Shown: in pieces, positions 7,104 to 16,008 of the stretch | How positions within the stretch are numbered: the first letter of the stretch is position 1 | Layout: every line of letters starts with the position of its first letter | From: Dehalobacter sp. DCA | GTDB lineage: Bacteria > Bacillota > Desulfitobacteriia > Desulfitobacteriales > Syntrophobotulaceae | Direction: 5' to 3' | DNA length: 64,000 nt | Assembly: GCF_000305775.1 (NCBI RefSeq) | Contig: NC_018866.1 | Coordinates: 1,993,501 to 2,057,500, forward strand | The notes under the pieces: generated by a model | Database searches by the model: none | Seen by the model: the letters and a program-made list of their open reading frames with translations, nothing else | Told to the model about the DNA's origin: nothing | Program-made: the position numbers and the translations under genes

Positions 7104-9515
7104 TTATTTTCGCCATTTTGCCCCAAATTCCTGCTGTATTCCCGAAAGGATGTCGGAATTAAAAGCGTTCACTTCTTCATCTTTCAAGGTTCGTTCTGCA
7201 GACTGGTAACGCATCGTAAAGGCAAGGCTCTTGTGTCCCGCCGGAACGGGCTGTCCCTGATACACGTCGAACAGCTCTACTTCTTTCAGGAATTCCCCGC
7301 CGAGTGCCATGACCTTTTTCTTAATATCTTCTGCTGATACCTCTTCAGGGACCACAACGGCCAGGTCACGCTGAATTGCCGGATAACGCGGATACGATTT
7401 GGCAACAACCGTGAGATTGGCATTCCTGGACAGCACTCCAAAATCGAGCTCAAACAGCACCGGACACTGCAGGTCCCATTTCTGGTCGAGCTGCGGATAG
7501 ATTTCCCCGAGAATACCAAGGTACTCCCCTTTGCTGTAAATGCTTGCGGACCTCCCGGGATGAAGCAGGCTGCAGTACTTGCCTTCCTCAATTCTCCGAT
7601 ATTCAAATTCCATTCCGCATTCTTCCGCAATTTGTGTCAGTATCCCTTTAACATAAAAGAAATCAAATTTCACCTGCGAATTCAGCCAGTGGCGTTTGCT
7701 TTCCCCCTGCGCCAAGCCGGCAATCCGGGAAACCTCATCGGGCAGCTTCTTTAACGGCAGCTCTTTTGGCAAATAGACATTGCCGATTTCAAACAGCAGC
7801 AGATCCGTGTTGCGTCTGGCGGTATTTCTGGACGCAATCTCCAATAGCCCAGGCAGAAGTGACGTCCTCATCGTTCCTAATTCTTCCCTTAATGGATTTA
7901 AGAGTGGGATATTCCGGCCTTCTGACCCCCATTGATCATCCATTTCTTTATTGCTGAAAGAGTAGGAAATAACCTCGTTCATCCCGGCTTTGATCAGGAT
8001 TTTACGCAGTTTGCGCCGGAAAACCTGTTCAGGTGTCCTGCACCCTTGCGTTTGGCTGCCCTGCGGCAGGGTGGTAGGAATCTTATCATAGCCTATGATG
8101 CGGGCAATCTCTTCAATCAAGTCAACTTCAATTTTAAGGTCCTGCCTGTAAGAAGGAATTTCAACACTGTACCGGCAGTCTGGCAATTTAAGATATTCAA
8201 AATCAAGAGCTTCAAACACCTTTTCAATTTCCTGATCCGTATATTCCACACCCAGTACCTGATTGACCGTGGAAACCGCTATTTCGATCCGAACCTTGGG
8301 CGGAAGCGCACAGACTTTTTCCGTAAAGGACATCGGTACACCTGCCTCGAGTTCCAGCAGCAATTCTGCCACTCTGCCCAGGGTTGGGACTGTCCAGTAA
8401 GGATTAACGCCTTTTTCAAAACGGCTGGAAGACTCCGAACGGAGTCCCAGCTTTCTGCTGGTACGCCGGACACTCGAACCGAGGAAATGTGCTGATTCAA
8501 ACAGGATCCTGCAGGTCTTGCCGGTCACTTCGCTTTCCAGACCGCCCATGACACCGGCAATGGCCTGCGGCCCGTTATCGTCGGCAATAACCAGCATATC
8601 GGGTTCCAATCTTCTTTCGATGCCGTCCAGGCTGACCATGGTTTCACCTTGTCTGGCTTTGCGGACTCTGACCGTACCCTGAAGTTTATCCCGGTCGAAC
8701 GCATGAAGCGGCTGTCCCATTTCCAGCATGCAGTAGTTGGTAATATCGACAATATTATTGATCGGACGGACTCCGGCAGCCCGGAGCCGATTCTGCATCC
8801 AAAGCGGCGAGGGTTGAATGACGACATCATCCACCAGCAGGGCCGAATAACGCCAGGAAAGTTCCGGATCTTCAATTTCAACCTTCTGCCTGACATCTTC
8901 CGGCCAGGAAGGCATTTCCTCCCGGGCCCATTCCGGCAAAACAGGCTTTTTCCCGAGCAACGTCCCGGCTTCTCTCGCAACATTGACCATCGCCAGACAA
9001 TCCGGCCGGTTAGGGTAAAGTTCCAGTTCCAGGACGCTGTCCTGCAAACCGAGATATGTTTCCAGGCTCTCACCGACAGGCGCGTCAGGAGACAGGATCA
9101 GGATCCCGCCTTTACTGCGTTCCTGACCGACAGCTTCGATTTCGAGTTCCTTGTCGGAACAAAGCATCCCATACGATTTTACGCCTCTCATATCGACCGG
9201 CTGAATCTCTTTACCCCCTGGAAGCACCGCTCCCGGAACGGCTACCGGTACTTTATCCCCGACAAGGACATTCGAGGCACCCGTAACAATGGTCAGTACT
9301 TCCCTGCCGGTATTCAAACGGCATACTTGCAGTTTTTGGGCATCGGGATGGGGCTGGATATCCAGAATTTCACCAATATAGACTTCTGCAAAGCCTTTAT
9401 TCAAGCATTCTACCCCTTCAACTTCAATCCCGCCCCCGGTCAGGACTTCTGCCAGTTCTTCAGGACTGAGACGAAGCTCGAGGTATTGTTTTAGCCATTC
9501 CATACTTACTCTCAT
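7104..9515 (-). CDS. pheT: Phenylalanyl-tRNA synthetase beta subunit
   Basis: 803-aa beta subunit of phenylalanyl-tRNA synthetase, which with PheS forms the alpha2-beta2 enzyme charging tRNA-Phe. Visible in order are the EMAP-like tRNA-binding domain (about residues 40-150, with FAEVYIGEILDIQPHPDAQKL), the B3/B4 editing region, the B5 domain, and the C-terminal anticodon-binding FDX-ACB domain (YPAIQRDLAVVV to the end). I take the ATG at 9515 (MRVSMEWLKQYLE), because the upstream in-frame ATG at 9530 is itself part of the ribosome site GGAGG for it. The gene follows pheS by 72 bp and shares its T-box leader. Confidence 0.97.
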   Translation of the reverse strand: MRVSMEWLKQYLELRLSPEELAEVLTGGGIEVEGVECLNKGFAEVYIGEILDIQPHPDAQKLQVCRLNTGREVLTIVTGASNVLVGDKVPVAVPGAVLPGGKEIQPVDMRGVKSYGMLCSDKELEIEAVGQERSKGGILILSPDAPVGESLETYLGLQDSVLELELYPNRPDCLAMVNVAREAGTLLGKKPVLPEWAREEMPSWPEDVRQKVEIEDPELSWRYSALLVDDVVIQPSPLWMQNRLRAAGVRPINNIVDITNYCMLEMGQPLHAFDRDKLQGTVRVRKARQGETMVSLDGIERRLEPDMLVIADDNGPQAIAGVMGGLESEVTGKTCRILFESAHFLGSSVRRTSRKLGLRSESSSRFEKGVNPYWTVPTLGRVAELLLELEAGVPMSFTEKVCALPPKVRIEIAVSTVNQVLGVEYTDQEIEKVFEALDFEYLKLPDCRYSVEIPSYRQDLKIEVDLIEEIARIIGYDKIPTTLPQGSQTQGCRTPEQVFRRKLRKILIKAGMNEVISYSFSNKEMDDQWGSEGRNIPLLNPLREELGTMRTSLLPGLLEIASRNTARRNTDLLLFEIGNVYLPKELPLKKLPDEVSRIAGLAQGESKRHWLNSQVKFDFFYVKGILTQIAEECGMEFEYRRIEEGKYCSLLHPGRSASIYSKGEYLGILGEIYPQLDQKWDLQCPVLFELDFGVLSRNANLTVVAKSYPRYPAIQRDLAVVVPEEVSAEDIKKKVMALGGEFLKEVELFDVYQGQPVPAGHKSLAFTMRYQSAERTLKDEEVNAFNSDILSGIQQEFGAKWRK

Positions 9516-9587
9516 CAGAGTATCCTCCATACATTAACATGTTATAGGATCAATCAAAACAATCTATCTGTAATCACTCGATCTATT

Positions 9588-10610
9588 TTAGAACTGCTCC
9601 AGGAAGCGGATATCATTATCAAAAAGCAGCCGCATATCTTCAATGCCGTATTTCAGCATTGCAATCCGTTCTACGCCCATGCCGAAAGCAAAGCCTGTTA
9701 CTTCCTTAGGATCATAGCCTCCCATCTCCAGCACATGCGGATGAACCATTCCGGCCCCCAAGATTTCAATCCAGCCGGTCCCTTTGCACAGCCTGCAACC
9801 TGCACCACCACAAAGCATGCAGGATACATCAACTTCAGCACTGGGCTCCGTAAATGGGAAGAAGCTCGGCCTCAAGCGGATTTCGCGGGATTCGCCAAAC
9901 ATTTGTCTGGAGAAATACAGAAGCAGTCCTTTGAGATCGGACATTCTGACTCCCTTATCGACCAGCAGCCCCTCTACCTGATGGAACATCGGCGAGTGGG
10001 TTGCATCATCATCGTTGCGGAAGACTTTACCTGGCGCAATGATCTTGACCGGAAGCTGGGGTCTTTGTTTTTCCATGGTTCTGATCTGGACCGGCGAGGT
10101 CTGCGTCCGAAGCAGAATATCCTCGGTGATAAAAAACGTATCCTGCATATCCCTGGCCGGATGGTCTTTCGGCAGGTTCAGCGCTTCAAAGTTATAGTAA
10201 TCCGTTTCTATTTCTGGTCCCTCAGCAATGGTAAAACCCATGCCCATAAAAATATCTTCAATTTCCTCAATCACTTTGCTTAAAGGATGCTGGTGTCCTT
10301 GAGGTAAAGAATACCCCGGCAGACTGATATCGATCCGTTCTTCCCTTAGTCTGCTTTCCAAAGCATTCTTTTCAAATTCCCTCCATTTTTTGTCCCAGGC
10401 ATCTTCAAGCTGCGTGCGCAGTTCGTTAACGATCTGCCCCATTTTGGGACGCTCTTCCGCGCTGAGCTGACCCATCTGCTTTAGCAAGGATGTGAGGGAT
10501 CCCTTTTTGCCCATCACGCGGACTTTTAGCTCCTGAAGCTCTTCCGACGAAGTCAGCTTGGTCAGTTGCCCCAGTGTATCTTCTTTAATTTTTTGAATTT
10601 CTTCTCGCAT
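9588..10610 (-). CDS. pheS: Phenylalanyl-tRNA synthetase alpha subunit
   Basis: 340-aa catalytic alpha subunit. It has an N-terminal coiled coil (about residues 1-85) that contacts tRNA, then class II synthetase motifs including [12 protein letters not shown], the motif-2 region [19 protein letters not shown], and motif 3 near [18 protein letters not shown] choose the ATG at 10610, which has AAAGGG eight bases before it; a GTG three codons upstream overlaps that site. The gene is the first of pheST and is preceded by a T-box leader, so expression should rise when uncharged tRNA-Phe accumulates. Confidence 0.97.
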   Translation of the reverse strand: MREEIQKIKEDTLGQLTKLTSSEELQELKVRVMGKKGSLTSLLKQMGQLSAEERPKMGQIVNELRTQLEDAWDKKWREFEKNALESRLREERIDISLPGYSLPQGHQHPLSKVIEEIEDIFMGMGFTIAEGPEIETDYYNFEALNLPKDHPARDMQDTFFITEDILLRTQTSPVQIRTMEKQRPQLPVKIIAPGKVFRNDDDATHSPMFHQVEGLLVDKGVRMSDLKGLLLYFSRQMFGESREIRLRPSFFPFTEPSAEVDVSCMLCGGAGCRLCKGTGWIEILGAGMVHPHVLEMGGYDPKEVTGFAFGMGVERIAMLKYGIEDMRLLFDNDIRFLEQF

Positions 10611-10639
10611 CGCGGTCACCCTTTCAGCAATTAATTATG

Positions 10640-10915
10640 TAAAAAAACAATAAACCCTCGTCCGACTAGGGACGAGAGTTCGTATTCCCGTGGTACCACC
10701 CTTTTTTGACCATGCGTCAAATCACAGTTCACACTTAATAAGCTGGTAACGGCTGCCAACCGATATAACTCCCGGAATGAACTTCAACCTCAAGACTCCC
10801 ATGTTGAGGTAGCTGCCTGCCTGGCCGACTTTCAGTCTGAGTCGGTCCTCCCTTTAGAGGCCTGCCTGCCTTTTGTTCCGTTCATTGTCACTTCTCAATT
10901 TGTCGTTGTTCTTGT
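10640..10915 (-). promoter_or_regulatory. T-box leader of pheST
   Basis: On the minus strand the conserved T-box sequence GGGTGGTACCACGGG (about 10690-10704) is followed by the terminator helix built from CTCGTCC / GGACGAG and a T-run. The antiterminator bulge reads UGGU, which pairs with ACCA, i.e. discriminator base A. The tRNA-Phe gene in this window (56444-56519) indeed has discriminator A. A Phe codon TTC occurs in the Stem I region (GAAGTTCATTCC). The 5' boundary is approximate. Confidence 0.93.
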
Positions 10916-11071
10916 ACAAAAGATATATTTGGGGAGAACCGGTTGCCTCGAAGGCTTTCCAAAAATAATCAGGCGCTGACATTTTGAGCCCACCTTTCCT
11001 CGGCTTTGGTCCGGAAAGCAAAGTAACTGTTTTCTTTGCCTGATCAGAATTATATCATTTTCAATCATGGT

Positions 11072-11896
11072 TTACAAGAATTGTCCCTGTCTTCGCATTT
11101 CATAAAGGAATATTCCGGCAGCCATTGACGCATTCAACGATTCAACATTGTTAAACATTGGAATGGAATAGTGCTTAGCGGCCTTTTCCATAAAAAAAGC
11201 TGACGGCCCTGTTGCTTCATTTCCCATAATTAATGCCAAAGGATAGTCTTCACGAATGTTCGTCTTAAATATGGAAGTTCCACCCATGGTGGATACGACC
11301 ATGGAACATTCTTTTTGTCTGCAAAAAATTGCTATTTCTTCAGGCGTTTTATCCGCCAAAATCACCTCAGAAAAAACGGAGCCCATACTGCTGCGCAGAA
11401 CTTTGGGATTATAAAGATCCACCGTTTTTTTTGTCAAAATGATTTGCTTGACATCTGCAGCCAGGGCAGTTCTTAAAATCGTGCCCAAATTACCCGGATC
11501 CTGGATTCCGTCAACGACAAGAAGAATGGTATCCTTCCGAACCTTGATATCCTGCCAGTCAAATTCGTTTTTCCGGATTATTCCGAGGATACCCTGAGGG
11601 GCTTCTGTAGCGCTCATTTTGCGCATCACCGCTTCAGACACCTCTTCAGCTTCTATTCCCAGCGCTCGTATCTCCGTCACCAGTCCGGAAATATTTAAGG
11701 AGTACTGCGGATCTGATGGTTCCGCCGCTGCGTCCTGGGCCGTATAATAAACCTTCTTAAGCTGCGCTTGCCTAAGAATAGCTTCCTGTACAAAACGTTT
11801 GCCTTCTACAAGGAATTCCCTATATTCTTTACGGCCTTTTTTATCATGCAGGGATACCACATGCTTGACCTGTTCATTTTGCAAAGAAACGATCAT
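11072..11896 (-). CDS. TrmH/SpoU-family RNA 2'-O-methyltransferase (YsgA-like)
   Basis: 274-aa SPOUT methyltransferase. The N-terminal part (residues 1-90) is the substrate-binding domain seen in rRNA enzymes (EYREFLVEGKRFVQEA). The C-terminal knot has the three SpoU motifs: NPGNLGTILRTA, the GNEATGPS loop, and VESLNASMAAGIFLYE. It would methylate a ribose in rRNA or tRNA with S-adenosylmethionine. I choose the ATG at 11896 because GGGAGG lies eight bases upstream; longer starts would overlap this site. Its position upstream of pheST matches ysgA in Bacillus. The modified nucleotide is unknown. Confidence 0.88.
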   Translation of the reverse strand: MIVSLQNEQVKHVVSLHDKKGRKEYREFLVEGKRFVQEAILRQAQLKKVYYTAQDAAAEPSDPQYSLNISGLVTEIRALGIEAEEVSEAVMRKMSATEAPQGILGIIRKNEFDWQDIKVRKDTILLVVDGIQDPGNLGTILRTALAADVKQIILTKKTVDLYNPKVLRSSMGSVFSEVILADKTPEEIAIFCRQKECSMVVSTMGGTSIFKTNIREDYPLALIMGNEATGPSAFFMEKAAKHYSIPMFNNVESLNASMAAGIFLYEMRRQGQFL

Positions 11897-12049
11897 GATA
11901 ATCCTCCCGGATTGCTCAAATAATTTCATTCAAGCCTGAGTCTGATTACCCCATATTAGGTCGCAGACCAGACCCCAATAATTATATTTGTTAAAGATCA
12001 ATATACTAGGCGCATCCTATGCCGTCGTCCTTGCTGCACATAGAGCAAG

Positions 12050-12076
12050 AGTCCGGTCCTGAAAAGACCGAACTCC
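12050..12076 (-). terminator. Possible terminator of infC-rpmI-rplT
   Basis: Hairpin with arms TCCGGTC and GACCGAA, 25 bp after the rplT stop. The T-run on the minus strand is weak, so this is only a candidate. The rest of 11930-12100 shows nothing recognisable. Confidence 0.35.
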
Positions 12077-12100
12077 AAGTTCATCATAGATATTCTTGAC

Positions 12101-12487
12101 TTAAGCATTCGCCTGAGCTTTTGCATTGGTGTTGTCGAGTTTGCTTTGGGCAACTTCTACAAGCTTCGTAAAAGCTGCAGCATCATTAACTGCCAAATCG
12201 GCCAGCATTTTGCGGTTGATATTGACATTGGCCAGCTTCAGACCGTACATCAGCCGGTTATACGTAATGTTATTCATTCGGGCAGCTGCATTAATCCTGG
12301 TGATCCACAGTTTCCGAAAATCGCGTCTTCTCTGTTTGCGGTGAACATAAGCATACGCCATCGATTTAACGACTTGCTGTTTGGCCATTCTGAAAAGTTT
12401 GCTCTTACGTCCTCTATATCCTCTGGCTAATTTTAATATTTTTTTATGGCGTTCATGTGCTCTGACGCCTCTTTTTACACGGGCCAT
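12101..12487 (-). CDS. rplT: 50S ribosomal protein L20
   Basis: 128-aa ribosomal protein L20, which binds 23S rRNA early in 50S assembly and represses its own operon. The N-terminal basic region ([31 protein letters not shown]) and the [20 protein letters not shown] core are diagnostic. It is about 10 residues longer than usual because of a polar tail ending in NAKAQANA. Third gene of infC-rpmI-rplT; the ATG at 12487 follows AGGAGGTC. Confidence 0.97.
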   Translation of the reverse strand: MARVKRGVRAHERHKKILKLARGYRGRKSKLFRMAKQQVVKSMAYAYVHRKQRRRDFRKLWITRINAAARMNNITYNRLMYGLKLANVNINRKMLADLAVNDAAAFTKLVEVAQSKLDNTNAKAQANA

Positions 12488-12515
12488 TTTTAAAGACCTC
12501 CTTTAAGTGATATTC

Positions 12516-12716
12516 TTATTTAACATAAGCGATCAGGCGAGCAATACGTTTCGCATCGGTACTATGCATAACCGCCGCTTTACGAAGATTCCGTTTACGC
12601 TTTGGTGACTTCTTCTCCAAGATATGGCTTTTATATGCATGATAACAAACAATTTTGCCGGTAGCAGTTTTCTTAAAACGTTTGGCAGCTCCACGATGTG
12701 TTTTCATTTTAGGCAT
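12516..12716 (-). CDS. rpmI: 50S ribosomal protein L35
   Basis: 66-aa ribosomal protein L35 with the typical start [22 protein letters not shown] and the [17 protein letters not shown] segment. It lies 28 bp before rplT and 22 bp after infC, the invariant bacterial order. The ribosome site AAAGGGGG precedes the ATG. Confidence 0.97.
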   Translation of the reverse strand: MPKMKTHRGAAKRFKKTATGKIVCYHAYKSHILEKKSPKRKRNLRKAAVMHSTDAKRIARLIAYVK

Positions 12717-12738
12717 TTATGATAACCCCCTTTTCATT

Positions 12739-13260
12739 TTAATCGTGTTTGTGTGCGGAAGGAGCTAAAATCATAACCATATTGCGACCTTCGACTTTGG
12801 GTTCACGCTCGACAAGAGCTTCTTCACTAAGAAATTCAGCCATTCGTAAACACAATACTTTACCATGGTCTGGGTGTGTTATCTCCCGTCCTCTAAACAT
12901 GATGGTAACTTTTACTTTATCGCCATCGCCTAAAAAGCGCTGGGCATTGCGCGCTTTGGTCATAAAATCATGGTCTTCAATATTCGGGCGGAGCTTGACT
13001 TCTTTAATTTCAACAACCTTCTGCTTCTTACGGGCTTCTTTATCACGCTTCGCCTGTTCATATTTATATTTCCCATAATCCATCACCTTACAAACCGGTG
13101 GTTTGGCAGCAGGAGCAATCTCCACTAAATCAAGCGCTTTTTCAGCAGCGACGCTCAAGGCATCTTTAATAGGAATGATCCCGAGTTGTTCTCCTTCTTC
13201 ACCTACTAATCGAACTTCCCGAGCCCGGATTTCTTCATTAATCCGTAAATCTTTGTTAAT
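12739..13260 (-). CDS. infC: Translation initiation factor IF-3 (AUU start)
   Basis: IF-3 of 173 aa, which binds the 30S subunit and checks start-codon pairing. Both domains are present: N-terminal (INKDLRINEEIRAREVRLV...LSVAAEKALDLVEIAP) and C-terminal (EIKLRPN-type, KVTIMFRGREITHP). No ATG/GTG/TTG gives the full N-terminus. The frame is open to an ATT at 13260-13258, placed six bases after the strong site GGAGGTG. This is the known AUU start of infC, which lets IF-3 repress its own translation. Starting later (TTG at 13158) would remove 34 conserved residues. Confidence 0.95.
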   Translation of the reverse strand: MNKDLRINEEIRAREVRLVGEEGEQLGIIPIKDALSVAAEKALDLVEIAPAAKPPVCKVMDYGKYKYEQAKRDKEARKKQKVVEIKEVKLRPNIEDHDFMTKARNAQRFLGDGDKVKVTIMFRGREITHPDHGKVLCLRMAEFLSEEALVEREPKVEGRNMVMILAPSAHKHD

Positions 13261-13261
13261 A

Positions 13262-13445
13262 GCGAATCACCTCCAATTTTTTGCTTACAACGAGCCAAAG
13301 AGTATAAAAAAATAAAGACGGTATTCCACCCGTCTTCATCATACAAAATGAGCATAACCATACTGGAAAACTCACTAGGACCTCATCGGCATTATGTCAT
13401 GAGGTGAGAAGCGGATGGCTTCTACTTGGCATAAGTATTATACAT
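13262..13445 (-). promoter_or_regulatory. infC-rpmI-rplT leader with attenuator terminator (L20-leader type)
   Basis: Between infC and the upstream IS lies a gene-free leader of about 180 bp. On the minus strand AAGACGG...CCGTCTT followed by a T-rich run (13306-13338) forms an intrinsic terminator before the infC ribosome site, and further inverted repeats lie upstream (13380-13430). This is the layout of the L20 leader of Firmicutes, in which L20 binding causes premature termination. I recognise it by position and terminator, not by a matched consensus. Confidence 0.65.
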
Positions 13446-13465
13446 AGTTTAGCGTTCAATGTCAA

Positions 13466-13482
13466 TCATCTAATATGTGATT
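13466..13482. repeat. 17-bp target site duplication, left copy
   Basis: The sequence tcatctaatatgtgatt directly precedes the IS end (TGT...) and is repeated exactly after the other end at 14942-14958. Confidence 0.88.
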
Positions 13483-14941
13483 TGTTGTTGATCTGCGATA
13501 ATGTCATAGTATAATTCTTCAAGGAAAATGTCATCCCCTCACAAAACAGATATAATGGGAGAATGAAATTAGAAATGAGCAAGCAAGAAGCAAGAAAAGT
13601 AACCATTATCGAAGAATTATTGGCAGGCCATTTATTAAACAAACAAGCAGCAGGGCTTCTAAATCTCAGCGTCAGACAAGTACAGCGGTTGAAAGTGGAG
13701 GCCACCGCCAATGGGGTCATGAGCATTCTGCATAAAAACAGAGGACGTAAGCCTGCTAATGCCTTAGATCCAAAGTTAGCCTTGAACATCATTGAGATTT
13801 ACGAAAAGGAATTGATCAACTATAACTTTTGCCATGCTACCGATGTTCTCGCTGAAGACAAGGGGATATTTGTCTCTGTCAGCACTGTTTCAAGACATCT
13901 AAAAGCCAGTGGTATTCGATCCCCAAAGGCCAAACGAAGACCGAAGAAACATCGGTCAAGAAATGCCCGTAAACGTGAAGGAGAACTCGTTCAGATGGAT
14001 GCTTCCAGTTATGATTGGCTGGGCAATGACTCCTACCTGCACCTTCATGGTGCTGTAGATGATGCCACAGGTCGTATTCTAGCTCTTCATTTCGAAAAGG
14101 AAGAAACCTTTGAAGGGTATTGTGAGTTGATGTTTCAGATGAATCAAGACGGCCATTTGCCAAGGGAAATTTACACCGATGGTAGAACAGTCTTTGCTTA
14201 TGACAGTAAAACAAAAAAGAAACTGACACTAGATGAAGAACTAACTGGTAAAGTCGAGCGTCAACCCCACTTCGCAAGAGCTCTCAGAGAAACCAAAATT
14301 CTACTTATCATTGCCAAGTCTGCACAAGCTAAAGGGGGGATTGAAAGGCTCTGGGAAACTTTGCAGGATCGTTTGCCTAAAGATATGAAGCGTAAAGGCA
14401 TTAATTCAATTGAACAGGCTAATGAATTCCTGAGGCAATATATTCCCTATTACAACCGCAAATTCTCCGTCCAGGCTGCCAGCATGGAAAAGGCCTATTT
14501 GCCCAAACAGGATTTGGCTGCATTTCAGTTAACCTTTGCTATACATGAAACAAGAAAGCTTGATTCAGGCCTTTCCTTTTCTTATAGAGGTCAGAAATAC
14601 CGGTTGCCAATTTCTAAGGATAATAAAGAAATCCCTGCATCCCCTCATGACACGATTACTGTAGCAACCAGTAAACATATCGGAATGCAGGTTCTTTTCA
14701 AGGGCCTTGTGATTAAACCAGAACCGCTTAATACTCAGCCTAAGGAAAGTATAATACATATCTCTCAGCCGGACAACTCTACTAATTGCCTACCTTCTGA
14801 GACTTTAATTAAACCTAAAAACAAAACTAATTCCCCTTGGTTTGGCTATACCGAAATTTTCTATTCCAAGAAACTTAGGGATGACATTTCTGCTGCACAG
14901 TTATCACCCTATCAGGGTGACATTATCGCAGACTATTGACA
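13483..14941 (+). mobile_element. Insertion sequence, IS1202-like (ISNCY), complete
   Basis: A 1459-bp element with imperfect terminal inverted repeats of about 24 bp. Both ends start TGT and share TCTGCGATAATGTCA (from 13492 on the left, mirrored near 14918-14933 on the right). It encodes one DDE transposase that nearly fills it. It is flanked by exact 17-bp direct repeats. Long target duplications and this transposase type are features of the IS1202 group. It inserted between infC and the BMP gene, apparently recently, since ends and gene are intact. Confidence 0.85.
13563..14939 (+). CDS. DDE transposase of IS1202-like element
   Basis: 458-aa transposase. An N-terminal helix-turn-helix (KQAAGLLNLSVRQVQRLK, about residues 28-45) is followed by a second DNA-binding region. 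The RNase-H-like catalytic core has a first Asp in ELVQMDASSYDW, a second in IYTDGRTVF and a Glu in KGGIERLWETLQDRLP. The C-terminal part (about 330-458) resembles the mu-type beta domain (FSYRGQKYRLP). The start ATG at 13563 is preceded by the weak site GGGAGA. The stop codon lies inside the right inverted repeat, two bases from the IS end. No frameshift is seen, so the element may be active. Confidence 0.88.
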   Translation: MKLEMSKQEARKVTIIEELLAGHLLNKQAAGLLNLSVRQVQRLKVEATANGVMSILHKNRGRKPANALDPKLALNIIEIYEKELINYNFCHATDVLAEDKGIFVSVSTVSRHLKASGIRSPKAKRRPKKHRSRNARKREGELVQMDASSYDWLGNDSYLHLHGAVDDATGRILALHFEKEETFEGYCELMFQMNQDGHLPREIYTDGRTVFAYDSKTKKKLTLDEELTGKVERQPHFARALRETKILLIIAKSAQAKGGIERLWETLQDRLPKDMKRKGINSIEQANEFLRQYIPYYNRKFSVQAASMEKAYLPKQDLAAFQLTFAIHETRKLDSGLSFSYRGQKYRLPISKDNKEIPASPHDTITVATSKHIGMQVLFKGLVIKPEPLNTQPKESIIHISQPDNSTNCLPSETLIKPKNKTNSPWFGYTEIFYSKKLRDDISAAQLSPYQGDIIADY

Positions 14942-14958
14942 TCATCTAATATGTGATT
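14942..14958. repeat. 17-bp target site duplication, right copy
   Basis: Exact copy of 13466-13482. It contains the last codons (ITY) and the stop codon TAG of the BMP lipoprotein gene, so the duplication left that gene intact. Confidence 0.88.
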
Positions 14959-16004
14959 TTAAATGTTTCATTTTCATTGGCCGGAACCGTGATCTTTCCG
15001 TCAATCATTTTTTGTTTATATTCATTTATTTTGGTATAGGTTTCTTCCGAAACCATAGATTCAGTTGTCTCTGCCAAACCAACGGCACCCTCTGCTAAGC
15101 CATACGATACATTTTTACCGGACGCCAAGGTGTTTTCTTCAATTTGTTTGATGATGCTGTAAGCGACCTCGCCGTTTTCTTTGATGACTGAAGTAAGGAC
15201 AGTCTTAGGTGCCAGACTATTTTGATCGATGTCAGCACCTATGGCATACTTGCCTTTTTCCTGCATGACTTCAATCATTGCTTTTCCTGCCAGACCTGCG
15301 CTATGAAAAATAACATCGGCATCAGAATTGACCATGGCTTCCGCCATTTCTTGGACCCTGACCTTATTGGTGAAAGTGGCGGCATTTCCTTTCAAAAGCT
15401 CACAGTTGGGATTGACGAACCGTACTCCGCTCTTGAAACCATAAAAGTAAGGCTGTGCTGCTTCTTTATTGTCCCCTGAGATAAAACCAACGACATTTGT
15501 TTCCGTCATTTTGGCCGCCAGATACCCTGCCAGAAAAGCAGCTTCCTCTACTCTATAAGACACGGCCAGAATATTATCAGGTATGGTTCCCTCGATGGTG
15601 CTGTCCAGACAGACATAGGTAATTTTAGGGTTTTTTTCTGCCGCTTCCAGAGCTGCCGGAACGGCAGCAGAACCTATGGTAAATATGACCTGACAGTTCT
15701 GGGATTTAAGCTCGGCAAGTCCTGACGGATAGTCTTTATCATTTTTGACCTTAGCATAGCCGATCCCGGCGTTTAGTTCCTGTTGTGCCTTTTGCAGTCC
15801 TTCCCAGGCTTTTTCAGAATAAATATCCTCGATTCCATCCTGGCCGGTAATCAGTCCGACCTTGATCGCGTAGTTTCCCGAGTCATCCGAAGGTACGTCC
15901 TGACCGCCTCCGCCCAGAATCCCGCAGCCAGTCAGCAACAGTAAGGCTATAACAAGCAAACAAAGCATTTTTCCCCATATTTTCACTGCATTCCTTTTTA
16001 ACAT
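14946..16004 (-). CDS. BMP-family substrate-binding lipoprotein
   Basis: 352-aa extracytoplasmic solute-binding protein of the BMP/PnrA family, which bind nucleosides or similar ligands for ABC transporters. A signal peptide ending in the lipobox LLTGC (Cys about residue 27) predicts a lipid-anchored protein. The mature part has the family segments VGLITGQDGIEDIYSEKAWEGL and EAAFLAGYLAAKMTETNVVGFISG. No permease or ATPase genes lie next to it, so the partner transporter is elsewhere or absent. It starts four bases after the upstream nuclease gene (TGAAAAAATG). The 3' end lies in the IS target duplication. Confidence 0.88.
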   Translation of the reverse strand: MLKRNAVKIWGKMLCLLVIALLLLTGCGILGGGGQDVPSDDSGNYAIKVGLITGQDGIEDIYSEKAWEGLQKAQQELNAGIGYAKVKNDKDYPSGLAELKSQNCQVIFTIGSAAVPAALEAAEKNPKITYVCLDSTIEGTIPDNILAVSYRVEEAAFLAGYLAAKMTETNVVGFISGDNKEAAQPYFYGFKSGVRFVNPNCELLKGNAATFTNKVRVQEMAEAMVNSDADVIFHSAGLAGKAMIEVMQEKGKYAIGADIDQNSLAPKTVLTSVIKENGEVAYSIIKQIEENTLASGKNVSYGLAEGAVGLAETTESMVSEETYTKINEYKQKMIDGKITVPANENETFKITY

Positions 16005-16008
16005 TTTT

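Noticed and set aside
8649..9494. Long plus-strand open frame opposite pheT
   Set aside because: It lies entirely antisense to a conserved gene and has no recognisable protein pattern; a shadow frame.
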